The notes: generated from the sequence alone by a model not told the origin. 64,000 nt of DNA from Ascidia mentula (GCA_947561715.1 OX387199.1:16807001-16871000), one strand, 5' to 3'; counted from the first letter of the stretch, positions 1 through 11,394 are shown. Made by a program: numbers and translations.

Positions 1-148
1 TTAACAACAACCTTTAGCAGTACTTGGCAAGTCCAACAGTAACAATGTCGAAAATTATATTCCCGGTTTACTAATTGGAGTGGTTTCGGCTCTGCTTGTT
101 CTCGCAACCATCCTATTGTTTGGTCTATTGTCCTATAAGCGAAGGTGA
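1..148 (+). CDS. C-terminal exon of a single-pass membrane protein (partial)
   Basis: An open frame enters from the left edge and ends at TGA 146-148. A CAG near position 17-20 preceded by a pyrimidine-rich stretch is a plausible splice acceptor. The peptide has a polar segment rich in Asn and Ser, then about 24 hydrophobic residues starting near IPGLLIGVVSALLVLATILL, and a very short basic tail ending SYKRR. That is the layout of a type I membrane protein with a stop-transfer tail. Most of the gene lies outside the window, so family and function cannot be given. Confidence 0.6.
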
Positions 149-1416
149 ATGCGACTGAGTACACATTTAACTTCTGTGTAAACGTATACAATACTTAACA
201 GAGCATCAAACAACTGACCAGATTACGTATGACAACGTCCCGCCTTCCTCTCGTCAACAAAATTACGTGTACGGAAGTATGAAGTGACGTAACAGCTCTC
301 TTCACAGGATGGATTTTTGTGACTAATTTTTGTTTGTGTTATATAACTACGTTCAAGCATGGAATTCAAGATGTAAAAATATTGGTCACAAAAACAGCCA
401 GATTAGGTCATTATCGTTCAGAATCACTTTATTCCATTGAATGCGCATTCGTTTAACGCGTCTTATTTTATAGAGCGCAGTAACAATTACTTGTTTTCTC
501 ACGCGATCCGATCTCGTTTCCAATGTGATATTGATTCACAACCGCTATTAGATGCACGCGATATTTTGTTCTCTCGTGATTTTATTGGTCGGTTAAAATT
601 GTTTGCTTCGGTCGCCATAGAGACGTTAGGTTTCTCGTGAGAATTGCCAATCAGTGTTTTTTTGTGTGTTAAATGTTTACTGACCGTTAGTCTTTGGACA
701 TTCCTTCTTTTCAAAACTCCTAAAACGCCTCGTCTCTCTTTAAGTTTGTACAAAATGTATGATTTCTCGTGTAACTCATTCTGCTCTAGTTTACTTCGTT
801 TTCAATTAGCTTTGCGTTTTCGCTCTGTATACTCATGTGCGCTGAAAGTGTGTTTAATTCATCATCTGACTAATCTTGTAATATAATAAATAGTGGGGTA
901 GTTTTGCATCTGGTTAAGAAACATAACATAAGAACCCAAGTGCGACCTTATGTCAAATGTACGGATCGAAAAGGAACTGCTTGTCAATTCCTAAATATTA
1001 CTAAGACCCAGCTTTAGGTCACCCGACTCACAGATCGCAATTTTTGGAAATCTTTTTCAATATGTTGTATCTTTACGTTTGTAATGTTGTTTTTTTTCAT
1101 TCTGTGCAGTTTGAAGTAGGCTTTAATGTACTTGTGTTACGCATTAAGTTGATTTCAACTCCATATACTCAAAATGATGATTTACGGGCGGTATTATAAA
1201 ACTTCTTCATTGTCGTGTGTGTTGAGCCCGTGGTGTTTATTCGGACAGGAAACAGAGAAAACATGTGTCTGTGTTTTTAACTGTGAAATTTCCATGTTTC
1301 CAAATCAATGAAAACAAATCCTTTCTTTTCAAAGTATTAACATGCACCGCACAGTGTTGTGATTTGTTGCAGCAACCTACGTGCATATTTTAAATCCCAC
1401 GCTTTGTTGTGGAAAA
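149..1416. other. Gene-free stretch, 3' flank of the first gene
   Basis: I see no coding exon, RNA gene or repeat here. Short open frames at 437-886 on both strands overlap each other and have no domain, signal peptide or splice context. The sequence is AT-rich with scattered T-runs. Confidence 0.5.
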
Positions 1417-2354
1417 GGGGAGACCGGGGATAGCTCGGACGGTTTTAGGAAAATTGCTCATATTTTTTTTAAAATTATGAACCACATTCTTAAATTTTAT
1501 TTTGTTGTAAGTAGTAAAGCATTACTCACAAAACAAAAGGTTTTTCGTTCGTTTTAGCTCACTAAAAATTATCATTCAGCCCATTTTTTAAACAGGTCTC
1601 AAATGACATGACTGGGGATATCTCGGACAGCAAGTTTTAACAGATTTTTTTTTATTTAACAAATAACTGAAATCAAACTTGGCGCAATATCAACATTGCG
1701 GCATTAGCACATAAAATATCATTCAAGCTTTCAGGAGTCGGGACGTGGCCACTTTTCGTTTCGACCCCTCCTCACGTTCTTGTTTTGGGTAACTCGTGTA
1801 CATTTGATTGCAGCACGGATATCATAGATATTCGGGTCAACAAACGATTTTTTACCTTTGGGGATTTTTTTCCTGCCGAAATTCGATCATTTCATCAAGC
1901 CTTTGTTTATTCTCTTCTATGGCCTGATACTTTATCATAAAACTCAAAAAGTGTTGACTTCTCGCGATTTTTTGCCATGATGTCCGAAGTATCCCCGACC
2001 ACGTGACGACATAGAAATTATAAAAATATAGCCGTATTTTTTAAGGTTACACAAAATCATCATTGGCCTCTCCAAGAATACATATTTGAATATGCAACTA
2101 ACCAAAAATTACTGCATTTTGATTAACTGTGACTGATATATAACCTTCCACATACAAATTGAAAAACTTGGTTTCACTGATAAATTGATTTTTTCGATAA
2201 TAATTTTTTAAGCAGACATGATTTAGTTACAAAGTTCCTGTCAACGTTTGATGGAGACATAAAGCTTTCGTAAAGTGTCCTAACAATATCTAATTGTGAC
2301 GTAAAATACCTGGTCCGAGGTATTACCGTGTCCGAGGTACCCCCGGTCTCCCCC
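1417..2354. mobile_element. Non-autonomous DNA transposon (MITE-like) with about 27-bp terminal inverted repeats
   Basis: The left end reads GGGGAGACCGGGGATAGCTC and the reverse complement of the right end reads GGGGAGACCGGGGGTACCTC; both continue into CGGAC. Related motifs recur inside near 1614-1632 (plus) and 1983-2000 (minus), so the ends have subterminal copies. The interior is AT-rich and has no long open frame, so the element would depend on a transposase from elsewhere. I cannot identify a target-site duplication, so the superfamily is open. A partial relative lies at 43476-43856. Confidence 0.75.
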
Positions 2355-2390
2355 ATGAGTTTGACATATGACAGGGTTGGCCATGAAATG

Positions 2391-2623
2391 TGTTGTGTAA
2401 TTGTATCATTATGTGTCCCAAAGTTGACCTGACAAAACGGCGCTTAAGACTCGCCGTGCAATCAGCGTGTCTGGCAATGCGACTCACGCCTGTGGATGTA
2501 CTGCGCACCTCAGTGGCTAATAATTGCGTTCCTGGCGTTATTTGTGTGTTGGCTTTGCCTATAAAACCTGCGCACCGTTTTGTATCAATACACTTGAACT
2601 GTTTGTGACTGAAGAATACAACA
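2391..2623 (+). repeat. 5' long terminal repeat
   Basis: It starts TGTTGTGTAATTG, ends AATACAACA, and matches 6149-6380 at about 98 percent. CCTATAAAA near 2560 is a TATA-like promoter element in the right place for transcription starting inside the repeat. Confidence 0.95.
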
Positions 2624-2629
2624 GTTATT

Positions 2630-2647
2630 TGGCGACGAGGACGGGAT
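2630..2647 (+). promoter_or_regulatory. tRNA primer-binding site of the LTR element
   Basis: TGGCGACGAGGACGGGAT begins six bases after the 5' LTR with the TGG expected to pair with a tRNA 3'-CCA end. I do not assign the tRNA species. Confidence 0.75.
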
Positions 2648-2655
2648 TTCTGGTC

Positions 2656-3321
2656 ATGGAGAAGCTTGTGGAGATGATGCAACGTCAACTTAAAGCCCAA
2701 GAGCGTCAACGTGAAGTTCAAGAACGTCAACTTGAAGAACAAGAACGTCGACACCAAGAACAACACGGAGAACAAGAACGGCGACACCAAGAACAAATGG
2801 AGGCGATGATAGCAATTCTGGGGAAGCCTCGCTCGAGTGAAGGATCGACGGAAGGAACGGCATCAACGGTAACTCACCTAAATACGCCAAATTTTTTGCC
2901 TTTTGATTCGACTTCAGAGCTGTGGGTTGACTACTGGTCCCGGTTTTGCACGTTTGCCAAAGCTCATTTGGTACCTGACGATCGACTGGCCAAGGTATTT
3001 TTGACGAATCAATCTTCAACGGTGTACAAGATGCTTTTCAATTTGGCTGCACAGGAATCGCCACCAAGAGACATCAATGAGCTCACGTTAGAAGAAATCG
3101 TCCAACATATGAAGTTTCAGTTTGACCCCAAACGTTTCATAGTCCGCGAAAGGTTCAAGTTTTGGACCGACATGAAGCGCAAGCCGGGAGAAACAATTCA
3201 AGAGCTCGCTGTTCGCATTCGACAAAGCGCAGCAACTTGCGACTTTGCATCCATCATAGATCCATTGGATGAAGCTTTACGCACTCGTTTTATCTGTTCA
3301 ATTGAAAACGAGGCGGTTTAA
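2656..3321 (+). pseudogene. gypsy Gag N-terminal and capsid region
   Basis: The start ATG at 2656 is the first in frame after the primer-binding site. The protein opens with a charged coiled coil built from an imperfect QERQ/EEQER repeat, roughly residues 12-45, followed by a capsid-like region with a conserved Trp/Tyr stretch (WVDYWSRF) and FKFWTDMKRKPGETIQELA typical of gypsy Gag. Translation stops at TAA 3319-3321, yet the same frame continues with homologous sequence from 3322, so the stop looks like a nonsense change separating Gag from its nucleocapsid part. Readthrough suppression is possible but there is no specific evidence for it. Confidence 0.85.
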
Positions 3322-4866
3322 AAAGCTCTGTTAAGGACAAAGGATGACGAATTGAGTTTTGCTCGTGCGATTGACATTGCGGTTGAAACCGAAGATGCTG
3401 CCAAAGTGGCTAAAGAAACTGTTTACGGGATGCAGCCATCGACTTCGGTGTTCAAGGTACGTGCTACAGCTAAGCCGTGGGAGAAACGTAAAGTGGATTC
3501 GAGGACGGTGCAATTACCTGAAGGGAGGAAATATTATCGATGTGGCAAGACTTCGCATCAGGCTTCCGAATGTTGTTTCAAGAATGCAACCTGTCATTTT
3601 TGTCACCTAACTGGACACTTGGAATCCGTTTGCCGCAAAAAGATTCGACAGCGCTCGTCCCATGGCGTTAAAAGAATTGAGAAACTGAATTGCGTTTCCA
3701 GTATTGAAGCAGCCACGCCCAAGTTGGAAGTTCCAATTTGCATCAACGATCGTTCGCTGAACATAGAACTTGATACAGCTACCGGCGGAAATTTTCTGTC
3801 AAAAGAAACATGGAAGAAGATTGGTTCTCCACAGCTGCACAAAGCAACGTCCCAGTATCAGTCTGCAAGCAGGCACAACTTGCCGGTAATGGGCACATTT
3901 ACGTCTGCTACCAGTTATGCAGATTCCGGAAAAGTAGCTTACCTTCATTTCAACGTCTGCGACATTCCACGTTTGAATTTGGTGGGGTGGAACGGAATAC
4001 AGAAAATGGGTATTTCGTTGGACAAAGTTCTGTACGGCAAGTCAAGCTTACAAGCTGCAGAGGTATTACAAGCCGTAACCGCTCAAGAACCGCAAGACAT
4101 ATCACTACATGAAGAGTGTGTCAAGTTGTGCAGTGGATTCGCAGAACTGTTTAAGCCCAATTTAGGCTGTCTTCAAGATTATGAACTGGAGGTACAATTT
4201 AAGGACGACGCAAAACCAGTTTTCTGCAAACCGCGTTCAGTTCCGTTCGCTATGCAGAGTGATTTGTCCCAGGTTTTAGATTCCGGGATAAGCAAAGGAA
4301 TTTGGACTCCAGTGAAGTTCAACGACTGGGGTACGCCAATAGTTCCGGTCCGCAAATCAATCACTTCTTCGCAAAAGCCTGCTTTAAGAATTTGTGGTGA
4401 TTATTCCGTGACTGTCAATTCACAATTGGAAGTTCATCGTCACCCATTGCCATTACCAGAAGATTTAATGCGGAAGTTAGGTGGTGGTTATGGCTTCACG
4501 AAGATCGATTTGGCGGATGCGTACAATCAAATCAAGTTGGGACCAGAAAGTCGGAAGAAGCTTGCTCTGAGCACACATCGCGGAGTTTTATTACAGAACG
4601 TATTGCCTTTTGGTATCAGTTCTGCGCCAGCTTATTTTCAAGAAATTATGGATGATATCACTAAAGACCTACCGGGTGTAGCAGTATATCTAGATGATAT
4701 ATTGGTCAGTGGTTCGTCTGCCAAGGACCACCTTCACAATCGAAACAGTCGGAATGCACGTGCAAATGGACTCCTCAGCACTACGAAAAGAATCTTCAAA
4801 AGACCCAATATTGAGCAAGGTGATTCAATACACGCACGAAGGTTGGCCAAGACAATCTTCCGATGA
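3322..4866 (+). pseudogene. gypsy nucleocapsid, protease and reverse transcriptase, truncated
   Basis: Two zinc knuckles lie near 3540-3645: the second, CHFCHLTGHLESVC, is a perfect CX2CX4HX4C, while the first has lost its leading Cys. A retropepsin-like segment has ELDTATGGNFL. Reverse transcriptase runs from about 4150 with CGDYSVTVN, TKIDLADAYNQI and the catalytic YLDD at about 4687-4698. After VSGSSAKDHLHN the frame runs into unrelated residues and stops at 4866. The thumb and the whole RNase H domain, usually several hundred bases, are missing, so an internal deletion near 4740-4770 joined RT to sequence just before integrase in a different frame. Confidence 0.9.
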
Positions 4867-6106
4867 ACCGACGGAAGAATTCCGGAAAGTGAGTAATTTT
4901 CTCACTACGTCATATGGAGTTCTTATGTATGGCTCCAGAATCGTCATTCCAGCAAAACTACGTGACAAAGTTTTGCAGCTACTGCATTTGGGCCATTTCG
5001 GCATGCAGCGCATGAAGCAACTGGCCAGGACAGTGGTGTACTGGCCAAACATAGATCGAGACATTGTGGACATGTGTCGAAAGTGTGGCACATGTGATGA
5101 GCACAGAAACGTAATGCCGAAGGCTCCCGTACATCCATGGATACTACCCGAGAAGCCATGGAGTCGAATTCATGTCGACCATGCCATAAATTTTATGGGT
5201 TACAACTGGTTGGTTGTAATTGATGCTTATACGAAGTATCCATGCATTCACCGCACTCAAGCAATCACAGCTAAAGCAACAATGGATCTTCTCGACCAAG
5301 ATTTCGCACATTTCGGATATCCACACTCAATAGTGTCCGACAATGCACCATCGTTTACATCGGAGGAGTTCCGAAACTACTGCAAAGAAAGGGGGATTGT
5401 TCACCTTACAGGCGCACCTTATCATCCTGCGACCAATGGGGCAGCGGAGCGCTTGGTGCAAACTTTCAAGAAGGCATTACGAAAGTCTTCTGAGCCGCCC
5501 ATGAACGCATTGAGAACTTTTCTCATGCAATACCGCCGTATACCAAACAGTAGCGGATACTCCCCAAGTGAATTTTTAAACGGAAGGCAAATACGAACAA
5601 AGATTGACACCATGATGCCTTCTCCAGTACATGATGTCCAGAAAAAGCAGTTGCAAGGAGTTAAACACGGTGTTTCCACTACACGCGTTAACAGGACATA
5701 CAACGTCGGTGATCCTTGCTATGCACTGTATTACGGACCACGGCATGACAAAGACCCACGATGGGTTCCCGCACTGGTCATCAAACGTTGCGGAAGTCGA
5801 AGTGTTCGGGTTACAGTTATTCCCCGAGGTGCGATATGGAGACGACATATTGACCAACTTCGACCCAGATATGCATCATCACAAGATGACGAGCCAGGAG
5901 ATGAACCAGCAGATCTCCCAACATCACGCGATGCATCCGATGATGAAGAGTCCGGTCGTGCCGATACGCGCGACACGGTCACCCCTGAGACTATCGTTAG
6001 TCCTAACAATACTCATTCACCTGCGGCGCAGGAGTTGTCACACGGGGAGAGTTTACCCCGGCGCTCGAAACGGCGTCCGAAGCCTCCCAAATTTTATGGT
6101 TATTAG
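4760..6106 (+). pseudogene. gypsy integrase and C-terminal tail
   Basis: The frame open to 6106 holds a zinc-binding HHCC region (HLGHFGMQR, later CRKCGTCDEH) and an integrase core with the DDE signature: Asp in HVDHAINF, Asp in VSDNAPSF and Glu in NGAAERLVQTF. A basic C-terminal region follows (PRRSKRRPKPPKF). The core looks intact, but the frame differs from that of the reverse transcriptase upstream and has no own start, so it would not be made as part of the usual polyprotein. Confidence 0.9.
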
Positions 6107-6138
6107 TGTCATTTTACGTTGTTCCATAACCCAATATT

Positions 6139-6148
6139 GGCGGGGAGG
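6139..6148 (+). promoter_or_regulatory. Polypurine tract of the LTR element
   Basis: GGCGGGGAGG directly abuts the 3' LTR, the standard place for plus-strand priming. Confidence 0.8.
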
Positions 6149-6380
6149 TGTTGTGTAATTGTATCATTATGTGTCCCAAAGTTGACTTACGAAACGGCGC
6201 TTAAGACTCGCCGTGAAATCAGCGTGTCTGGCAATGCGACTCACGCCTGTGGATGTACTGCGCACCTCAGTGGCTAATAATTGCGTTCCTGGCGTTATTT
6301 GCGTGTTGGCTTTGCCTATAAAACCTGCGCACCGTTTTGTATCAATACACTTGAACTGTTTGTGACTGAAGAATACAACA
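6149..6380 (+). repeat. 3' long terminal repeat
   Basis: Matches the 5' copy with about four substitutions and one single-base gap, and is followed at once by the AAATG target duplication. Confidence 0.95.
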
Positions 6381-6385
6381 AAATG

Positions 6386-7402
6386 TATCCTATTAAGGTG
6401 CATGTACACTAATAGCGAACGTGCTGCTTATTAACGCGCGGGTACCATATTATTCCACGTGATGTCGCTCTTATTCGGAATTTGTCACTGTATTGGCCAG
6501 GCTTTAAATAACGTGCATGTTCGTTACAAAGGCACACGCACGTTATCTAAGGTACGCGTACAATATGACGAATTATGACACCGATGGCCAACCATATCAC
6601 ACTGCCTGCGTACGTGACTGCGTCGTTTTGCAAGCGCGGCAAAGAATTAAAAAGAACCTGTTGCGAAAATAAAACATTGAAAACTTTCGGTTTGGTTGTA
6701 ATTCATTTAGTTAATTCCGACGTAAACCTGTAGGTTAAACGTATGGATGGGAATGAGATTTTAAACGCATGGTGATGAGCCCAACATGAATACTTGTGTG
6801 GTTACTCGAAGGTGTTTGTGATAGATACGGCACAGTACTAAGAGCGATTACACAAGGCAATTTAAAATGTTTCTGTCTGTACTGCCATTTGCGAACACTT
6901 TCAGCACTTTTGCATGCAGAAATATCACTTTGAACAGACGTTGTTATATACCGCTGAGTAATATTCAGTGGCATCATAGATAATAACCACCTACACTTTA
7001 ACTTCGTTGCGACAAAACACAGGGTTCCGACCAGTTCGCACATAGTGCGTTGCGTTCGGATCCTCCGTGGTAAATATGACTTCCGTTGCTTCTCACTTTA
7101 CCATCGTCTTAACGAACGATTTACGAACCCGGTGTTTCATGAAGTTAAATCACTTCGCAATACCGAACATCATCATCTTAGCGGAGATTCGCTTAATATC
7201 GTTACAGAATCGTTTCAATGCTTTTATCGCGAGTTACTTAAATCCCCAAAGCCCCGAGACTAGAATTCCACCCCTTTATTTAAAACTAACTCTAGGATGC
7301 CAAGACGAGCAACACTAATTTCCTATGCATGATTGCACTTTCTATTTACCGGTGTACCGCATTTCGTAAATTATTTCTGAACACTGTTAATATATTGGAG
7401 CG
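6386..7402. other. Gene-free stretch upstream of the receptor gene
   Basis: No domain-bearing exon is visible on either strand. The true promoter and first exon (signal peptide) of the downstream receptor should lie here or in 7264-7500, but I could not find a convincing one. Confidence 0.4.
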
Positions 7403-10400
7403 ATGACTACTCCACAAGACCGTGACACAGGATCAATAAATGATGGTCACAACAAAAACCTGATTGATTTCAAAACTGTAAAAATATGCCCTCCAGCATC
7501 AGTAACTAATCGTTTACACAAAAAACATTGCAGGAAGTTCATCGGCCACGCTGAGGATCCTCAACTTTGCAAACATCGGAAACTCTGCGAAACAAAAGCA
7601 TTATTCCTATGTCAAAATTCTGCGACGGTTTTATTGATTGCAAGAATCAAGCTGACGAATATCCAAAAGAAATCTGCAAGGAAGGAAGATTCTACTGCCC
7701 AGAATTTAATGCAGCTAAAGTAAAATGATTTCTTGTAATCAATGATTTAAAAAGAATTTAATTCGGGACATAGTTGGAGTAAAATCACTTTAAATCTGAA
7801 TTTTAACTAAAAAAGGCAACTATTGGTTGTCATAATTCTCCCTGTTATGATACAATAATCATTCGTATGCAGCAGTTGACTAGAAAAACAGTTACAGTTT
7901 TTTCCATGATATTATTGTTTTTGTGACAGATACATGCATAAAAATAAACTAGACGACCGAGAAATTTTGTGAAATTAGATTTCTATCAACAAATCGGATG
8001 TTTGTGATTTCACAATTAACTGCGATGATCAAAGTGACGAAATAAACTGCACAAATGATGGAAGGTTTTATTGCGAAAACAAACAACCACTCTTCGTCAA
8101 GAAGGAAAAGGTAAACACATAAGTTTTATGTTCTGTGGAAAACATGTACTTGAAAGTCGTGCAGGACGGTGCAAGATCTCTCAAAACTGCTGCTCTGAAA
8201 GTGTTACAATCGATTTAGAAAGACCCTTTCACTGTTTGTTTGGCACCAATTTTTTTTCCTTGGCCTGCGTGCCCGTCTAAGCGCGTGGCCAAATGTGCAA
8301 ATCGGTCAAATTTAATAAATAAGAAAGGGTCTTTACAAAAGGGCCTTTCGAACTTTTTCCCAGTTTGGCTTTAATACTCAAAAAGTTTGAGAATCACTGT
8401 CGTTTACCTCAATTGGTCCCACGTTTCAACGCGACCTGGCCTTCAATCCCAACCACGGTAAACGCTCAGTTGACTCTGCACTAACCGCTTACCGACAAAA
8501 TATAAAAAGAAGCGAACGGAAGAGGCGGCTACTTTTTAAATTAAATTTAATGAAGCCCAAATTAAAAAGACAAAACCACTTTAGTTTCAGTGCGACAACT
8601 TGCACTAATCATGTAAAACGAACAATTACGCTTTCTTTATTTCAAAGCCAACAGCCACATCTCAACCGCTTGCGACCATAAGGGAACTGCCAATTCACAA
8701 ACAGATTATCATTTCTGCTGCCAGCATCCTGTCCAAACAGCGCGTTTTTGCATTGACCGAATTAACTGCAAAGGTATCTTAAATTTATTCCACGCAGAAA
8801 TTCAATGGAGTTGGCGACTGCTCTGATTGGTCGGACGAGTGTCCAACAAAAACAAAAGCGATCAACGAAAACATATTTTCATCACGATACGAGTTGATTG
8901 CAAACCCATTTCTGCGAGCTATTGTGTGGATAATGGGGATGCTCGCCATTGCCGGAAATTTGGTAAAATTAACCTACTTTCTTCTGGCCTTTTAGACAAT
9001 AAGATGATGTCATTATATTTTAATATTGGGAATTTGAGGTTGTCATGGTGATGGAAAGCAGAATATTGGTAACGACAGAATCACAATCTGCTGCATTTCG
9101 CACAAACCATCTGCTCGTTTTGAATCTATCTGTTTCCGATCTACTCATGGGAGTTTATCTGATCATGCTGGGCGCCGCTGGTTTCAGATACTCCGGAAAT
9201 TATTGTGCCAATGACGTTATTTGGAGATCAAGCGAAAGTTGCACCACAATGGGGGTATTGGTTTTGCTTTCCAGCGAAACATCGGTGTTCACAATGGTTT
9301 TGTTGACCATATTCCGACTGTATGCAGTGAAAAACGTGAGTGGATCAGTTGTAATTGGTTCAACCAACTGTTAAATCGGTGACACACTTTACCTTTTATA
9401 AGTACACACAAATACATTGATTTGTTATATATAACCCAGTATTATTACATGCAATGGCATGCCAGGCAGGATTGCCACACTGCGCAGATCTTTGCTTGGC
9501 GATCACATATAACCTATCGCGATCATGAGGTTTTCAGGCTTGGCAGCTCAGGCAGTGCAGCCTAGCTGGATCAGCCACATTTCCCTGACAAATCGTAGCA
9601 AGATTTGAAAAATCAAGCTCCCGGTGAAGTTTGAACTCACGACCCAGGGCTAACCAGGGCTAACCAGGCCCAACTCTATCAACTGAGCTACAGGAGCTCA
9701 GTGGTTTCACGGGGTATATTGTGGCCAAGATACACTGGTGCGCAAGCGCACAACTTGCTAGGCAACCTTCACATATATGTATGGGATCTCTACCACCGTA
9801 TCAGGTAACGCAGTAATATTACATGCAATGGCATGGCATGGCAGAGCGTTGGGCCTGGTTAGCCCATGGTCGAGGGTTCAAACCTCACCAGGAGCCTGAT
9901 TTTTCTTGACCCGACTTGTCTGGAAAATATGGCTGATCCAGCTAGACTGCATTGCCTGGGCTGCCAAGTCTGAAAACCTCATGATGTTTGTTATATATTG
10001 TAATTATATTAATTTTCTTTAAACGATTTCTCGTTTTTCGGACATCTTTCTCCCCTGTACGCAGCATATAGTTAGTCTGGCATTTCCGCAAATTAAATTG
10101 AAGGCTCTGCTTTGTTTGTAAGCTTAGCATGCCCAAACAATATTGAAACGACGCCCATTTTTTAAACCTCTGAGTAAAGATAGTGGAAACAATTTCCAGT
10201 CCAATGGGATTCGAAGTGACAAGTAAATTTTCCCGTCCCTTGACTTAAGGGGAGGGGCGAGTTTGCAAAATTATTGCTTTAAAAGAAAATATGTGAATAT
10301 CCTTTTGGGTTTCAGCCATTCAATGCATCCTTGAAACCGGAATTGAAAACAGTCATCCTTTCCATTATTCTCTCCTGGGCATTCTCGTTTACAATTGCTT

Positions 10401-11388
10401 TTATTCCACTCACAACTCAACTTCAACATTTGTTTGAAACCAAAGCCTTGGTGAATGAGAATCCGTTTTTTAACAATGTTGCAGTCGACTTTTCCAGTAA
10501 GATATTGTCCTCGATGTAGATGATCTTACAGTTTCAAATAACAGTTGCGTTGTATATACAGCCATGGATAACTTCATTAATCGATTTGTAACTTTCCAAC
10601 ACAACTTCACAAGCAACGATTCCCAAGCATTCAACACTGCCCTCATGCGAGTAAATGATGCTAATTCCTGGATGGATTTTATGGATATTCTTGAGGATTA
10701 CAGTTACACTGAGCTATTTAACATTTCTGGATATTTGGGGTTAGTTTGTTTTTACCCGAAAAATGTTCAGCTTTACAGCCTTAAAATTGTTTATGTGTAG
10801 ATATTACAGCAGCAGCAGTGTTTGCATCAGCAAACTTTATGTAACAACAAATGACAAGGCGTCGGGATTTTCAATCGCCGTCATTACTCTTAACTTCCTG
10901 GCCTTCATATTTGTGGTAATTACGTATGTTTGGATTTACAAGAGGTCAACTGCCAGTGCCCGGCAAGTGAAAGAGGGACCCAGAGATGGAAAGACGGCAA
11001 CACAAAACAAAGGTAAGCTCATTCGTACTTGCAGACGTGTTGTTGTAATAATGCTGTTTTTTCGGCAGAAATGCAAAAGAAAATCGCCCGACTGATAATT
11101 ACAGATTTTTTTTGCTGGGTTCCAATTTCCATCATGGCATTTGTAAACTTCGCTGGAGTCCCTTTGCCTCCAGTGATGTACGCTGTGTCAGCTATCATCC
11201 TTCTCCCTATCAACAGCTCCCTAAATCCCCTAATCTACTCCAACGCCCCGAAACTGCTTTATGATAGAATTCGGGATGGCCTACGTGTCGTTTTCAGGCG
11301 CCAACCACAGGAAGAGCAACAGGAAAATGTGGTTGTGGTTACCAACCATGAAAACTTTCTTGTAACTGAAGCAGAAACCACTCTGTAA
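7403..11388 (+). CDS. LDLa-containing relaxin-receptor/LGR-like GPCR (spliced; start uncertain)
   Basis: Exons I can support: about 7403-7719, 7979-8110, 8798-8962, 9039-9335, 10316-10496, 10562-10739, 10801-11012, 11069-11388. From 7979 onward all junctions keep frame. The first three carry LDLa modules split across introns, with FCDGFIDC, CDDQSDEINC and GVGDCSDWSDEC. The last module sits only about 15 residues before helix 1 (RAIVWIMGMLAIAGNL), so no leucine-rich repeats lie between them, unlike RXFP or GRL101-type receptors. Helix 2 has LNLSVSDLLMGVYL; helix 6 CWVPIS; helix 7 NSSLNPLIY. The helix 3 end is FRLYAVKN, lacking Asp-Arg-Tyr as in RXFP. The second extracellular loop is long. The first LDLa needs a one-base frame change near 7590-7600, either damage or sequence error. 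AATAAA follows the stop. Ligand unknown; a hormone or peptide receptor is inferred. Confidence 0.85.
9444..9461 (+). repeat. 18-bp direct repeat flanking the first SINE (left copy)
   Basis: ATTACATGCAATGGCATG here recurs exactly at 9818-9835 in the same orientation, bracketing the minus-strand SINE. It may be a target duplication or part of a compound insertion. Confidence 0.6.
9505..9699 (-). mobile_element. tRNA-derived SINE, minus strand
   Basis: Read on the minus strand from about 9699 it has a polymerase III A-box-like TAGCTCAGTTGATAGAG, then a B-box-like GTCGTGAGTTCAAACTT, followed by a non-tRNA body with GGCTGATCCAGCTAGGCTGC and AAAACCTCATGAT. It lies in the intron between transmembrane helices 3 and 4 of the receptor gene. 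It contains a short internal duplication of GGCTAACCAG. The next entry is the same family in the opposite direction. Confidence 0.8.
9836..9990 (+). mobile_element. tRNA-derived SINE, plus strand (inverted partner)
   Basis: It carries the B-box-like GGTCGAGGGTTCAAACC at 9868-9884 and the same body (GGCTGATCCAGCTAGACTGC, AAAACCTCATGAT) as the minus-strand copy. The first part of the tRNA-like head is shortened. The two copies can form a long imperfect hairpin in the receptor pre-mRNA. Confidence 0.8.
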
Positions 11389-11394
11389 ATAAAC

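Larger units (their letters stand above)
2391..6380 (+). mobile_element. Ty3/gypsy-type LTR retrotransposon, full-ended but defective
   Basis: The two long terminal repeats (233 and 232 bp) begin TGTTGTG and end ACAACA, and the element is flanked by the 5-bp direct repeat AAATG at 2386-2390 and 6381-6385. A primer-binding site follows the left repeat and a polypurine tract precedes the right one. The order Gag, zinc knuckle, protease, reverse transcriptase, integrase is that of Ty3/gypsy. The repeats differ at about five positions, so insertion was fairly recent. A stop codon at the Gag end, a frame change and loss of the RNase H region make it non-autonomous. Confidence 0.95.

Noticed and set aside
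437-886. Overlapping open frames on both strands
   Set aside because: They overlap on both strands, lack domains or splice context, and are the length expected by chance in AT-rich DNA.
8644-8773. Possible extra LDLa exon with several cysteines before GTATCT
   Set aside because: The Cys-rich frame does not splice in phase to 8798 and the intron would be only 24 bases; joining 8110 directly to 8798 gives a complete LDLa.
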